DNA of 64,000 nucleotides, from positions 62,001 to 126,000 of the forward strand of contig JAHEKF010000001.1 in the NCBI GenBank assembly GCA_024638465.1, in the 5' to 3' direction. Below, in pieces: positions 49,518 through 60,305 of this stretch (positions are counted from its first letter, which is position 1; each line of letters starts with the position of its first letter). The position numbers were made by a program, and so were the translations under genes. This stretch comes from Rhodospirillaceae bacterium (lineage in GTDB: Bacteria; Pseudomonadota; Gammaproteobacteria; Steroidobacterales; Rariloculaceae). Below the pieces are notes generated by a model, which did not search any database, was not told the DNA's origin, and saw only the letters and a list, made by a program, of their open reading frames with translations.

Positions 49518-50780
49518 CTACTTTAACACAAACTTGGTAGTTAGCCTCGGAGCCACCGGGACGGACTTGAGCGTCGTATAGTTCGGGACGCCGTTCCGAT
49601 AAGGCGGGTAGTCTTCCCCACGAATGAGCGGTTCGAGGTAGCGGCGGCACGCGGCCGTCACGCCGAAGCCATCCCCTCTGATAAATCGCTTCGGCATCAT
49701 CTTCTCGCGATTCGCGACCCGACTCAGTCCGACCTCGCCGATACTCCAGCGATAGGGCTTGTCAGAATTGCGGACGATTATCGGCATCACGGAGTTCTTT
49801 CCGGCAAGTGCGAACTCGACGGCTTTCTTGCCGACCGCATAAGCCTGTTCGACATCGACCCTGGATGCGATGTGTCTTGCAGACCGCTGCAGGTAATCCG
49901 CGATCGCATAGTGGAACTTGTACCCAAGGCCGTCACGAACGATGCTCGCGATCGCGGGTGCGACACCGCCGAGCTGCGCGTGCCCGAACGCGTCCGTGGT
50001 CCCCATATCTGCGAGAAAGTTCCCGTTCGCGTAGCGAGCCCCCTCCGAGACGACGATAACGCAATAGTCGTACTTCGAGACGCACTCCTTGACTCGCTTC
50101 AGGAACTTGCGCTTGTTAAACGGCACTTCCGGGAACAGGATGATGTGTGGCGCTTCGGCCGGAGTCGTCCCTGCGAGAGCTGCGGCAGCGGCGATCCATC
50201 CTGCATGCCTGCCCATGACCTCGAGGATAAAAACCTTGGTCGAAGTCTTGGCCATGGACGCGACATCGAGGGCAGCTTCTTTCGTGGATACGGCGACGTA
50301 TTTAGCAACCGAGCCGAATCCCGGGCACACATCGGTTACCGGCAAGTCGTTGTCCACTGTCTTGGGGACGCCAATGCAGGTCACCGGGAACTTCAGCTTG
50401 CGGCCGATCTGGGAGACCTTGTGGGCCGTATCCATAGAGTCGCCGCCACCGTTATAGAAGAAATATCCGATGTTGTGAGCCCGGAAAACATCGATGAGTC
50501 GCTCGTACTCGGCTCTGTTCTCATCGAGTCCCCTGAGCTTGTAGCGAGCCGAACCGAAAGCGCCACCTGGTGTCTGCCGAAGGCCGGCGATCGCACGAGT
50601 CGACTCCTTGCTGGTGTCGATCATGTCTTCGGTCAACGCGCCAATAATTCCGTTTCGTCCGGCGTAGACTTTTCCGATTCGGTTGCCGTGTTTCCTGGCG
50701 GTCTCGATGACGCCGCAGGCGGAGGCATTAATTACGGCGGTAACGCCGCCGGACTGAGCATAGAAAGCGTTTTGCTTCAC
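49518..50780 (-). CDS. Pyrophosphate-type 6-phosphofructokinase (ORF track start 50822; GTG 50780 likely)
   Basis: NAFYAQSGGVTAVINASACGVIE, FYNGGGDSMDTAHKV, GVPKTVDNDLPVTDVCPGFGS (Lys of the PKTVDND motif). Confidence 0.9.
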   Translation of the reverse strand: MKQNAFYAQSGGVTAVINASACGVIETARKHGNRIGKVYAGRNGIIGALTEDMIDTSKESTRAIAGLRQTPGGAFGSARYKLRGLDENRAEYERLIDVFRAHNIGYFFYNGGGDSMDTAHKVSQIGRKLKFPVTCIGVPKTVDNDLPVTDVCPGFGSVAKYVAVSTKEAALDVASMAKTSTKVFILEVMGRHAGWIAAAAALAGTTPAEAPHIILFPEVPFNKRKFLKRVKECVSKYDYCVIVVSEGARYANGNFLADMGTTDAFGHAQLGGVAPAIASIVRDGLGYKFHYAIADYLQRSARHIASRVDVEQAYAVGKKAVEFALAGKNSVMPIIVRNSDKPYRWSIGEVGLSRVANREKMMPKRFIRGDGFGVTAACRRYLEPLIRGEDYPPYRNGVPNYTTLKSVPVAPRLTTKFVLK

Positions 50781-50908
50781 GAAACCTCCATAAGGGTGCT
50801 GAGCGCATTTTCGAACGAGCATAACATTGGCCGAATTGACGGCAACCCCGGTGCGGGCGTAGTTTACGCGTCGCTCAGCTCTTCAACTTCGGCAGGCGGA
50901 GATTGCAC

Positions 50909-51562
50909 ATGCGTACGGTTTTGCTCGGCGCCCCGGGATCCGGAAAAGGGACTCAGGCGAAACGACTCGAGGATGATTTCGGCTGGCCGCAGGTTTCGAC
51001 CGGCGATTTGCTTCGGGCAGCCGTGGCTTCCGGATCGGAACTCGGGCTCAAGGCCAAGGCGATCATGGACGCCGGGAATCTGGTTTCCGACGAAATTGTT
51101 CTCGCGATTATCAAGGACAGGCTGGCCGAGGATGACGCGGCGAATGGTTTCGTCCTGGACGGTTTCCCGCGGAACGGCACTCAGGCGGCCGATCTCGAAA
51201 CTGTACTCGCGGATCTGGGCTTCAGTCTCGACTGTGCGGTTCTGATGGATGTCGGTTTCGATATTCTGATGAAGCGGCTTACGGGACGCAGAACCTGTTC
51301 AGTGACCGGGCAGTTGTTAAACGTGTATTTTTCGCCGCAGTCGGATCTCGATGCCTGCACTGAAGCGGGCGGCGAGTTAATTCAACGTGCGGACGACAAC
51401 GAGGAAACGATCGGCAACCGTCTCGAGGTATACCAGCGCGAGACGGAGCCGCTGATCGAGTACTACCGCGACGCCGGGCTGCTGCGAACGGTAGCGGCCG
51501 AAGGGTCGCCGGAGGACGTCTACGCGCGTCTCAGGACAGCGCTAGGTATCGGAGGTAACTAA
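50909..51562 (+). CDS. adk: Adenylate kinase (ORF track start 50903)
   Basis: RTVLLGAPGSGKGTQAKRLEDDFGWPQVSTGDLLRAAV, GFVLDGFPRNGTQA, LTGRRTCSVTGQLLNVYF. Confidence 0.96.
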   Translation: MRTVLLGAPGSGKGTQAKRLEDDFGWPQVSTGDLLRAAVASGSELGLKAKAIMDAGNLVSDEIVLAIIKDRLAEDDAANGFVLDGFPRNGTQAADLETVLADLGFSLDCAVLMDVGFDILMKRLTGRRTCSVTGQLLNVYFSPQSDLDACTEAGGELIQRADDNEETIGNRLEVYQRETEPLIEYYRDAGLLRTVAAEGSPEDVYARLRTALGIGGN

Positions 51563-52633
51563 CGTCTGAAGCTCGCTGTCGCGCCAGCTTCCGTCGATGC
51601 GCTCGGAAGGGCGGCCAATCAGCATCTCCGTCATCTCCTTGCGCGTCGCAAGGACTTCGCTGTGAATGCCGAGTTCGTCAGCGCGACGCTGAACCTGGGC
51701 CTGCAGCCGCTGTAGCGCAGATTTGCTGGGACGGTCCTGATTCAGGTGCTGCTCCAGCAATCCGTTGTCACCGGTGTCCCGGGACGTCTTTATTTCCGCC
51801 ACGATGGCTTTTCCCGAGCGCTCGACAAGGCGCGGAGGCATCTCGCGGACAGCCCTCAGGGAATCGATGTCACGGGGGGCAGTTCGTGCGATTCGCGCCA
51901 GCAGCTCGTCGCTCATGATCCATCTCCGCGGCCGGTCGAGCGACTGCGCAAGGCGCTCCCGCCAGCCAACCAGCGCGAGCGCCGCGTGTTGCTGATTCTC
52001 ATCCATTGAGCGCAATCCGCGCAACCGGCTCCATATGGCGACCGGTGGTGCAATCGGAGGAGTCGCGAGCGCGTTATTGCAATCCGATTCGAACCAGTCC
52101 GCCCGCCGCAGTTCACGGAGTCGTCGATCGAGTTTTTCCCAAAGTGGCAGGAGATAACGCACATCGTCGAGCGCGTAGTCGACGGCCGCTTCGGGCAGCG
52201 GGCGGCGACTCCAATCGGTCCGGGCGTGACCTTTTTCGACTTCGACCCCGAGCTCGTCCATCAGTAAGCCCTGCAATCCGATTTGCGGCGCGTAACCCAA
52301 CAGTGCCGCGGCGATCTGCGTGTCGATGAGTGTACCGGGCGATCTTTCATCCTGGAGGAACAGCACTTCAAGGTCTTGACGAGCACTGTGCAGGATCCAG
52401 GCTGTTTCAGGATCGAGCGCGCGATCGAACAGCGGCGCGCGATCGAAATCAGCCAGCATGTCGACGCAAACAGTTAAATCCGGTGTCGCGATCTGGATCA
52501 GACAAAGCTTCGGGAAGTAGGTCTTTTCGCGGACGAACTCGGTGTCCAGAGCCAGAACGTCCTCGTTCGCTATCGCGTCGAGAAACTCGCGCAGCTTACT
52601 GTCCGTGTCAATGAAAAGATCCGAATTCGTCAT
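51542..52633 (-). CDS. rnd: Ribonuclease D
   Basis: 363 aa: VLALDTEFVREKTYFPKLCLIQIA, LHSARQDLEVLF, YALDDVRYLLPLWEKL, HRDC domains. Confidence 0.95.
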   Translation of the reverse strand: MTNSDLFIDTDSKLREFLDAIANEDVLALDTEFVREKTYFPKLCLIQIATPDLTVCVDMLADFDRAPLFDRALDPETAWILHSARQDLEVLFLQDERSPGTLIDTQIAAALLGYAPQIGLQGLLMDELGVEVEKGHARTDWSRRPLPEAAVDYALDDVRYLLPLWEKLDRRLRELRRADWFESDCNNALATPPIAPPVAIWSRLRGLRSMDENQQHAALALVGWRERLAQSLDRPRRWIMSDELLARIARTAPRDIDSLRAVREMPPRLVERSGKAIVAEIKTSRDTGDNGLLEQHLNQDRPSKSALQRLQAQVQRRADELGIHSEVLATRKEMTEMLIGRPSERIDGSWRDSELQTLVTSDT

Positions 52634-52722
52634 TCGCGCTATCAGTTGAGTATCCGTAGGCTATTATCGTCAATCTTGTTCGCGCTTTATACGGCGGGAA
52701 CCCTTCAGGAGTTACACGCGGT

Positions 52723-53238
52723 TTGTGGCGGCTGTCATTGGTCTTTGTGGAGATTGCTCTACACCGTCGCGGTCCGGAGGATCTTCCCGCTTCCGGTTTC
52801 CTGTTGGGACTGCTTGCTCTGGTGTACGGCTTCGTTAGTTTCTCAGCCGCTCAAATCGTGGAGCCGTGGTCGCGAGCGGCCGCCATGGTCTCATTCGACA
52901 CGGCGCTGTACTTGGCATTTATCTGGGCTCTGCTCGCGATCTTCGGCCGCGTGCCGCGCTACCTGCAGACTGTCAGCGCGTTGCTCGGATCCGGGACGCT
53001 GCTGACATTATTATCGATACCGATTCTGATCTTCGGTGGATTCGCAAACTACGAAAGCACGGCACCAACTTTCGCTACGCTGCTGTTTTTTCTATTGATC
53101 ATTTGGTCTATCGATATCGCCGGATTCGTTGTGTCGCGGGCGCTGCCCGTGTCGTATGTTGCGGGCGTATTGATCGTGCTAGGGTACACTTTCGGTTCTG
53201 CCTCTCTCGGCAGGCTGCTCTTTCCGGTAACTGGTTAA
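52723..53238 (+). CDS. Hypothetical multi-TM membrane protein
   Basis: 171 aa, strongly hydrophobic; stop TAA overlaps the mpl ATG (TAATG), suggesting translational coupling. Confidence 0.65.
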   Translation: MWRLSLVFVEIALHRRGPEDLPASGFLLGLLALVYGFVSFSAAQIVEPWSRAAAMVSFDTALYLAFIWALLAIFGRVPRYLQTVSALLGSGTLLTLLSIPILIFGGFANYESTAPTFATLLFFLLIIWSIDIAGFVVSRALPVSYVAGVLIVLGYTFGSASLGRLLFPVTG

Positions 53239-54626
53239 TGCGCGTTCATATACTCGGGATCTGCGGAACGTTTATGGGCGGGGTCGCGGCCCTGGCAAAA
53301 GCAGCGGGCCATCAAGTTTCCGGTTCGGACCAGAACGTCTATCCGCCAATGAGTACACAGCTACGCAAGTTGGGTATTCCCCTGGACGAAGGTTATGACG
53401 ATCTTCAATTCGACGACGGACTGGATTGTGCGATCGTCGGTAACGTTCTGAGCCGCGGTAATGCGGCTATCGAATCGTTGCTGGACTCGGGATTACCCTA
53501 CTATTCCGGCCCCGAGTGGCTGGCGAACAACGTACTCACTGACAAATGGGTACTTGCGGTTGCGGGTACGCACGGGAAGACGACCACATCGAGCATGCTT
53601 GCCTGGATCCTCGACTATGCGGGTTTAGCGCCCGGCTTTCTGATCGGCGGCGTGCCGATGAACTTCGGCATCTCGGCACGTTTGGGGCGATCGAAATATT
53701 TTGTCGTAGAAGCGGACGAATACGACACCGCATTCTTCGATAAGCGTGCCAAATTCGTGCACTACCGTCCCCGTACGCTGGCAATAACCAACATCGAATA
53801 CGATCATGCCGATATCTACCCGAATCTCGACGCAATTCTCTGGCAGTTTCATCAACTTGTTCGCACGGTCCCCAGCCGCGGATTGATTTCGGCGAACGGG
53901 AAAGATTCAAATGTCGATGATCTGCTGGCGCGTGGTTCCTGGACCCCGGTCGAGACTTTCAGCGCAGAGGATTCCGCCGCGACCTGGTCAGCCAGCTACG
54001 ATCTGATCGGTGCGAAATCCCGCTTCAGCGTTTCTCACCATGGCGAAAAAGTCGGTCAGGCGGACTGGGCCTTGCTTGGACACCACAATCTCGAGAATGC
54101 GCTGGCCGCATTGAGTGCGGCTGTGCACGCCGGGGTCGGCATCGACGTCGGTCTTGAAGCGTTGTCGCAATTCAAGGGTGTAAAACGTCGACTCGACAAA
54201 CGCGGCGTTTTCAAGGGCATTACGCTCTATGAGGATTTCGCCCATCATCCGACCGCGATAGAGAGCACGCTCGCGGCTGTCAGGACACAGAAGGAAGAGC
54301 AACGCATCGTTGCGGTAATCGAGCCAAAGTCCAATACGATGCGTATGGGAGTACACCGGGATGCGTTGAGAAAAGCGTTCGACGAAGCCGATCGTGTGTA
54401 TGTTCTGGCGAGCGACGATCTGGACTGGAATCCAGAATCGACGCTTGCCGCCCTCGGCGCGAAGCTTACGGTCGCGTGGGGCGTCGACGAATTGCTCGAG
54501 GCGCTATTGGCTGAACTCGAATCCGGCGACCAGGTTATTTTGATGTCCAATAGTAATTTTCAGCGCTTGCCGCGCCTTCTGCAGCAGGCGCTGAAGAGTA
54601 GCGAGCAAACAGCGAAGAGTGCCTGA
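53238..54626 (+). CDS. mpl: UDP-N-acetylmuramate:L-alanyl-gamma-D-glutamyl-meso-diaminopimelate ligase
   Basis: In-frame ATG at 53238: MRVHILGICGTFMGGVAALAKAAGHQVSGSDQNVYPPMSTQLRKLGI; VAGTHGKTTTSSML; YEDFAHHPTAI. Confidence 0.95.
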   Translation: MRVHILGICGTFMGGVAALAKAAGHQVSGSDQNVYPPMSTQLRKLGIPLDEGYDDLQFDDGLDCAIVGNVLSRGNAAIESLLDSGLPYYSGPEWLANNVLTDKWVLAVAGTHGKTTTSSMLAWILDYAGLAPGFLIGGVPMNFGISARLGRSKYFVVEADEYDTAFFDKRAKFVHYRPRTLAITNIEYDHADIYPNLDAILWQFHQLVRTVPSRGLISANGKDSNVDDLLARGSWTPVETFSAEDSAATWSASYDLIGAKSRFSVSHHGEKVGQADWALLGHHNLENALAALSAAVHAGVGIDVGLEALSQFKGVKRRLDKRGVFKGITLYEDFAHHPTAIESTLAAVRTQKEEQRIVAVIEPKSNTMRMGVHRDALRKAFDEADRVYVLASDDLDWNPESTLAALGAKLTVAWGVDELLEALLAELESGDQVILMSNSNFQRLPRLLQQALKSSEQTAKSA

Positions 54627-55233
54627 CCCGTTCCGATTCATTAGCTCGATGCTCGAAATCCCGCTTTTCCCTCTGCAGACGGTCCTGTATCCGGATGGGC
54701 CCTTACCGTTGCGAATATTCGAGCCTCGCTATCTCAGCATGGTGAGTCGTTGCCTGCGGCGTGAGCAGGGCTTCGGCGTTTTGCTGATCAGGGAGGGTTC
54801 CGAGGTGGGTGACGCGGCAACCTATGAGGTGGGTACGATCGCCGAGATCGTTGACTGGCATCAGGGCGATGATGGCGTGCTCGGTGTTACGGCCAGGGGG
54901 ACCGACCGGTTTCGTCTCGTATCCTGCGAGCAGCGGAACGACGGTCTCTATCTCGGCCGCGTTGAAGTACTGGGGCGCGAGACGCCAGCGCCTATGCCGG
55001 ACGAGTTCCGCTCACTGCAGACGCTATTGAGCAGCATCCTCGATGAGCTCGGCGAGCACTATTCTGACGTTCCTAAAGCTTTCGATGACGCGAGCTGGGT
55101 GAGTTACCGGTTGGCGGAGCTGCTGCCGCTGCCCCTGCCGACAAAGCAGATCATGCTCGAGATGGCTGACGCGCCTGAGCGTTTGGGGCTGCTGCGTCCG
55201 CATGTGGAGAAGGTCGCGATCGGTCCTGGCTGA
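54619..55233 (+). CDS. LON peptidase substrate-binding (N-terminal) domain protein
   Basis: LEIPLFPLQTVLYPDGPLPLRIFEPRYLSMVSRCLRREQGFGVLLIREG. Confidence 0.9.
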   Translation: MPDPFRFISSMLEIPLFPLQTVLYPDGPLPLRIFEPRYLSMVSRCLRREQGFGVLLIREGSEVGDAATYEVGTIAEIVDWHQGDDGVLGVTARGTDRFRLVSCEQRNDGLYLGRVEVLGRETPAPMPDEFRSLQTLLSSILDELGEHYSDVPKAFDDASWVSYRLAELLPLPLPTKQIMLEMADAPERLGLLRPHVEKVAIGPG

Positions 55234-55245
55234 CGCGATGTCGCA

Positions 55246-55410
55246 ATGAAGACATACATGTGTCTGATCTGTGGTTTCGTTTACGACGAGGCTGAGGGAC
55301 TGCCCGACGAGGGCTTGCCTCCCGGTACGCTTTGGAAGGACATACCGCTCTCGTGGCGCTGCCCCGACTGCGGCGCCGGAAAAGAAGATTTCGAGATGGT
55401 CGAGGTCTGA
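55246..55410 (+). CDS. Rubredoxin (54 aa, below ORF-track cutoff)
   Basis: [54 protein letters not shown]; two CxxCG-type knuckles. Confidence 0.96.
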   Translation: MKTYMCLICGFVYDEAEGLPDEGLPPGTLWKDIPLSWRCPDCGAGKEDFEMVEV

Positions 55411-55420
55411 TGTGGCCGGA

Positions 55421-56281
55421 TTACTGCACGGCGACGGTGCTGACCTCCACGCCGCGGGCTTTGAGCATTTCCACGACGCTGTCATCGCCAACGAGGTGCA
55501 ATGCACCGACGACGATGAGATACCGGTGTCCGTCGTTCAGCATTTCACCGATCCTGGTGACCCAGCGCGCGTTTCGTGTCGCGACGAGCGCACGCTCGAG
55601 TTCGGGGCTTTCGGCGAAATCATCGCTGAATTCTTCTGCGAGCTCCTCGAGACTGCCGGCTTTCCACGCGTCCAGAATTCCGGACATGTAGTCCTCGGGT
55701 GCCGCGAGATCGTCGACCGATTGCGAGAGTAGTGCGGCCTGATCTTCGAAGGACAGTGTGTCGAAAATTCCGATTTGGTCCTCGATCGACTCGAGCCCGA
55801 GTATCTCCTTCCGATCTGCTACTGCGCGTCGCATCAGGTACTGTTCCAGGCCCTGGTTGGCCTGAAAGCCGAGCCGCACCATGGTGAGGTCTGTGAGCGT
55901 CAGTGACACGAGCCACGGTTCGAGCCTGTCGAGCAACGTCATCGGCATCCCGAGCCCTGCCGCAAGCGACTCCGTGCGCGCATAGGTTTCCGGATCGAGG
56001 ATCTCTCGAAGCGTGGTGTTCGGCGGAAGCACTGCGGCCGTGGAAAACGATGCCTGCAGTGCTACCGGATCGAGGTCGTCCAGGTCCAGCTCCATAACGA
56101 GCGTGTCGGCGAGACCGTAAAGTTCGTCGACTATGGGAGGCAGCGGGTAATCCTGCTCGCGCAGGTAGTGCACCGAACCCAACAGCCAGATCTGTCCCTC
56201 GCTGCCGCCGACCTGCCACGCAGCCGGATCCGCGCTGACCGAGGTGGTAAGCAGCAGAGGCAATAGCGCGCCGATTCTCAT
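55421..56281 (-). CDS. TraB/GumN-family protein with signal peptide
   Basis: ATG at 56281: MRIGALLPLLLTTSVSADPAAWQVGGSEGQIWLLGSVHYLREQDYPLPPIVDELYGLADTLVMELDLDD; C-terminal LIVVGALHLVGDDSVVEML. Confidence 0.85.
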   Translation of the reverse strand: MRIGALLPLLLTTSVSADPAAWQVGGSEGQIWLLGSVHYLREQDYPLPPIVDELYGLADTLVMELDLDDLDPVALQASFSTAAVLPPNTTLREILDPETYARTESLAAGLGMPMTLLDRLEPWLVSLTLTDLTMVRLGFQANQGLEQYLMRRAVADRKEILGLESIEDQIGIFDTLSFEDQAALLSQSVDDLAAPEDYMSGILDAWKAGSLEELAEEFSDDFAESPELERALVATRNARWVTRIGEMLNDGHRYLIVVGALHLVGDDSVVEMLKARGVEVSTVAVQ

Positions 56282-57132
56282 GCCGTCCGGTCGAGCCAGT
56301 CCACGCCGGTCTCGATACTCCCATCTGCGCCGAGTTCGAGCCAGCGAGCTCCGGGCGGGCGGCTGTCGAGCGAGAAGCTGTCGTTGTTCGGCAGGAACTG
56401 CGCGCAGGTAGAAGGCGTGCTCATATACCGCACGCCGTCGAGATTGCGGTCGGACTCCTGATGAACATGCCCCCACAATACTCCGCGAACGTTGGAGTGC
56501 CTGTTGATGCAGCCAAGGAACTCGTCCGCATCCCGCAAGCCCACGCCATCGAGCCAGGCACTGCCCATTGGCAACGGCTGATGGTGAAGGCAGACGAGCG
56601 CAAACTCACTCTGTTGCGATGCCAGCGATTCGTCCAGCGCCGCAATTGCGTCCGCCCCAATGCTTCCGCCGTCATCGCCGCGAGTGAAGCTGCTCAGAAA
56701 GTACATCGTCCAGGCGCCGATCGTGTCGTTTCCACAGACCTGGAATGGCGGCTGATCGAGAACTTCCGCCATCAATGCGGGATCGTCGTGGTTTCCTGGC
56801 ACGCAGTAGACAGGGACGCCGGGCGGCGCGAGCGTATCGCGAAATCTCTCATAGCCCGCGCGGCTCTCATCCTGAACGATGTCACCGGTGACGACGATCG
56901 CATCGGGCGGCCAGCGCGGGTCTCGCCGGACATGATCGATGACCGACAACAAAGTCTCATATGTCGTCACCCCGCGCATCCGGCTGTCAGCGGCCGCATG
57001 GAGATGCATATCGGTTATCTGAAGGACGACGACGGGGCCTTTCGGTTTGCTTTTCTCAGTCACGCGTTCGGCTGAAGGCTTGGGAGGATCAATCATACGC
57101 AATTCCTGAAATAGCGGCGTGGTCTGATTCAC
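56278..57132 (-). CDS. Metallophosphoesterase, CpdA-like (cAMP phosphodiesterase family)
   Basis: 284 aa: VLQITDMHLHAAAD, VVTGDIVQDES, PGNHDDPALM, LHHQPLPMGSAWLDGVGL, LWGHVHQESDRNLDG. Confidence 0.88.
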   Translation of the reverse strand: MNQTTPLFQELRMIDPPKPSAERVTEKSKPKGPVVVLQITDMHLHAAADSRMRGVTTYETLLSVIDHVRRDPRWPPDAIVVTGDIVQDESRAGYERFRDTLAPPGVPVYCVPGNHDDPALMAEVLDQPPFQVCGNDTIGAWTMYFLSSFTRGDDGGSIGADAIAALDESLASQQSEFALVCLHHQPLPMGSAWLDGVGLRDADEFLGCINRHSNVRGVLWGHVHQESDRNLDGVRYMSTPSTCAQFLPNNDSFSLDSRPPGARWLELGADGSIETGVDWLDRTA

Positions 57133-57215
57133 AGAACCTCACGCGTGTTTTCGGTTGCGGTAGTCTTCAGCCTGGGCGACAATTCTCGCCGTTCAGTTCG
57201 ACTATCTAACCCCCA

Positions 57216-59249
57216 ATGGCGACGACCCGAAAGAAGATCACGGCTTCCGTGAGGCCGCATAGGCGCAAGCTTGCCGACGCAATTCGCGTACTGGCGATGG
57301 ATGCAGTCGAAGAAGCGGGATGCGGCCATCCCGGAATGCCAATGGGTATGGCCGATATCGCTGAAGTACTGTGGAACGATTTCCTCCGCCACAGTCCGAA
57401 CAATCCGCATTGGCATAATCGGGATCGATTCGTGCTGTCGAATGGTCACGGATCGATGCTGCTTTACGCAATTGCCTATCTGCGCGGGTATCCGCTGAAG
57501 CTCGAAGAACTCAAGTCGTTCCGCCAGCTCGGTCAACGCACCGCCGGCCACCCCGAGCGCGATATCGAGATCGGAGTTGAAACGACGACCGGGCCTCTCG
57601 GCCAGGGCCTTGCGAATGCCGTGGGTATGGCGCTGGCCGAGAAATCCCTGGCCGGCACCTTTAACCGGCCTGAGCATGAGATCGTTGATCACCACACTTA
57701 CGTCTTTCTCGGTGACGGCTGCCTGATGGAAGGCATTTCCCATGAAGCGTCCTCGCTGGCCGGGACGCTGAAGCTCGGGAAGCTCATCGCGTTTTACGAC
57801 GACAACGGCATCTCCATCGACGGTGAGACATCCGGGTGGTTCTCGGACGATACCGCCGCGCGGTTTCGAGCTTACGGCTGGCACGTCGTTGAGGATGTCG
57901 ATGGACACGACGCTGACAGCATTATCGCCGCGATCGAAGCGGCGCGTGCTGAAGCCGACCGGCCAAGCCTGCTCTGTTGCAAGACGCTGATCGGGTACGG
58001 CTCGCCGAATAAGCAAGGTACAGCCGACACACACGGCGCGAAGCTCGGCGCCGATGAAGTTGCAGCAACGCGAGCGAATCTGGATTGGAACGATCCGCCG
58101 TTCGTTGTGCCCGGCGAGATTCTCGAAGCGTGGAACGGTCGCGAGCGCGGTGGCGAGTACGAGGCAGAATGGCAGAAGCGCTTCGACAGTTATGCCGACG
58201 CTTATCCGGATCTCGCCTCGGAGCTGGATCGACGCCTGAGCGGCCGGCTGCCGGCGGACTGGCAGGAAAGCGCAACGGCAGTCATCGAGGCCGTTTCGGC
58301 CGAAGCGAAAGACATGGCGACGCGCAAAGCCTCGCAGCGAGCGCTCGAAGGATTCGCGCCATCGCTACCCGAGCTGTTCGGCGGTTCCGCAGACCTGACG
58401 GGCTCCAATAACACGTTCCATTCGAGCTCGGCGATTTTCGATAAGGAAACCGGGACGGGCAACTATCTGCATTACGGCGTACGCGAGTTCGCGATGGCCG
58501 CGATCGCGAACGGGCTCGCGTTGCACGCCGGCTTTATCCCCTATAGCGGCACCTTCCTCGTGTTCTCCGACTATGCGAGAAATGCGCTGCGAATGGCGGC
58601 GCTCATGGAGATCCGCAATATTCTGGTGTTTACGCACGATTCGATCGGGCTCGGAGAAGATGGCCCCACGCATCAGCCGATCGAGCACCTTGCGAGTCTG
58701 CGGGCGATGCCGAACATGACGGTCTGGCGTCCTTGCGATACCGTTGAGGCAGCTGCGGCCTGGCGCGCCGCAATAGAGAACTCGAGCGGCCCAACGAGCC
58801 TGATTTTCACCCGTCAGGGGCTGCCGCACATCGATCGCACGGCGGATCAAATCGAGGCTATCTCGCGTGGCGGATATATCGCTCTCGATAGTGACGGTGA
58901 TCCTGAGTTAATCCTGATCGCGACCGGCTCCGAAGTAAGTCTGGCGCTTGAAGTCGCCCGTGAATTGCAGTCTGACGGTACTCGCGTCCGGGTCGTCTCG
59001 ATGCCCTGCACCGAGGCGTTCGACGCTCAGCCGGAGGACTATCGCCGGCACGTCTTACCTGATTCGGATGCTCGGCGGCTCGCTATAGAAGCGGGTTCGA
59101 CGGCGGGCTGGTGGCGTTATATCGCGGGAAAAGGCAATGTGCTCGGGATTGACCGCTTCGGTGAATCCGCGCCGGCGGCGGAGCTGTTCGAGAAATTTGG
59201 TTTCACGGTCGAGGCGATCTCGACCGAGGCGCGTCGGCTTCTGAGCTGA
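57216..59249 (+). CDS. tkt: Transketolase
   Basis: 677 aa: [12 protein letters not shown]-type N-terminus, [69 protein letters not shown]. Confidence 0.97.
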   Translation: MATTRKKITASVRPHRRKLADAIRVLAMDAVEEAGCGHPGMPMGMADIAEVLWNDFLRHSPNNPHWHNRDRFVLSNGHGSMLLYAIAYLRGYPLKLEELKSFRQLGQRTAGHPERDIEIGVETTTGPLGQGLANAVGMALAEKSLAGTFNRPEHEIVDHHTYVFLGDGCLMEGISHEASSLAGTLKLGKLIAFYDDNGISIDGETSGWFSDDTAARFRAYGWHVVEDVDGHDADSIIAAIEAARAEADRPSLLCCKTLIGYGSPNKQGTADTHGAKLGADEVAATRANLDWNDPPFVVPGEILEAWNGRERGGEYEAEWQKRFDSYADAYPDLASELDRRLSGRLPADWQESATAVIEAVSAEAKDMATRKASQRALEGFAPSLPELFGGSADLTGSNNTFHSSSAIFDKETGTGNYLHYGVREFAMAAIANGLALHAGFIPYSGTFLVFSDYARNALRMAALMEIRNILVFTHDSIGLGEDGPTHQPIEHLASLRAMPNMTVWRPCDTVEAAAAWRAAIENSSGPTSLIFTRQGLPHIDRTADQIEAISRGGYIALDSDGDPELILIATGSEVSLALEVARELQSDGTRVRVVSMPCTEAFDAQPEDYRRHVLPDSDARRLAIEAGSTAGWWRYIAGKGNVLGIDRFGESAPAAELFEKFGFTVEAISTEARRLLS

Positions 59250-59277
59250 CCGCGTCTTGCAACATTAGGAGAACTAC

Positions 59278-60291
59278 ATGCCCTTGAAGATCGCGATTAA
59301 CGGCTACGGCCGTATCGGCCGGAACGTATTGCGCGCGCTATATGAAGGAGGACGCCGCGACGAGATTCAGATCGTCGCAGTTAACGACCTCGGCGACGTC
59401 AACACGAATGCCCACTTGACCCGGTTCGACTCGGCACACGGGCCATTTACCTCCGAAGTGCAGGTCGGCGACGGCGAACTCATCGTAGATGGCGATCCCA
59501 TCCGTGTTCTGGCGGAACGAGATCCGGCGAAGCTGCCCTGGAGTGAGCTGGGCGTGGACATCGTGCTCGAGAGTACGGGCTTCTTTGCTTCGAAAGAAAA
59601 GTCTTCGGCGCATTTGAGTGCCGGCGCGAAGAAGGTCGTTATATCAGCGCCTGCCGGAAAAACTGTCGACGCGACGATTGTCTACGGCGTTAACCATCAT
59701 GTCCTCAAGTCGACGGATGAAGTAATTTCGAATGCCTCGTGCACGACCAATTGTCTCGCGCCGCTCGCGAAAGTGCTCAACGATACCGTGGGTATCGAGC
59801 AGGGACTCATGACGACGATCCATTCGTACACGAACGATCAGGTGCTGACGGACGTTTATCACTCTGACCTGCGGCGTGCGCGGTCCGCAACGCAGTCCAT
59901 GATTCCGACCAAGACCGGTGCGGCTGCAGCCGTCGGCCTGGTTCTTCCGGAACTGGACGGGCGTTTGGACGGATTCGCGATTCGAGTTCCCACCATTAAC
60001 GTTTCGCTCGTCGATCTGACTTTTACAGCCGGCCGCGACACGAGCGTTGATGAGATCAATGCGGCAGTCAAAGCTGCGAGCGATGGCGAGCTTGCCGGAG
60101 TGCTTACGTATTGTGACGAACCGCTCGTCTCCATCGATTTCAATCACAACCCGGCGTCCTCAGTCTACGACGAAAGTCTGACGAAGATCCTCGCCGGTCG
60201 ACTCGTAAAAGTTTGTTCGTGGTACGACAACGAATGGGGGTTCTCCAATCGCATGCTCGACACGACACTCGCGCTCGCGAACGCTTCCTGA
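59278..60291 (+). CDS. gap: Type I glyceraldehyde-3-phosphate dehydrogenase
   Basis: 337 aa: [53 protein letters not shown]. Confidence 0.98.
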   Translation: MPLKIAINGYGRIGRNVLRALYEGGRRDEIQIVAVNDLGDVNTNAHLTRFDSAHGPFTSEVQVGDGELIVDGDPIRVLAERDPAKLPWSELGVDIVLESTGFFASKEKSSAHLSAGAKKVVISAPAGKTVDATIVYGVNHHVLKSTDEVISNASCTTNCLAPLAKVLNDTVGIEQGLMTTIHSYTNDQVLTDVYHSDLRRARSATQSMIPTKTGAAAAVGLVLPELDGRLDGFAIRVPTINVSLVDLTFTAGRDTSVDEINAAVKAASDGELAGVLTYCDEPLVSIDFNHNPASSVYDESLTKILAGRLVKVCSWYDNEWGFSNRMLDTTLALANAS

Positions 60292-60305
60292 TCGGGGTGG
60301 GGTAG

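Noticed and set aside
49872-51245. 457-aa plus-strand ORF spanning antisense pfp and out-of-frame adk
   Set aside because: Overlaps two strongly supported genes in wrong frames.
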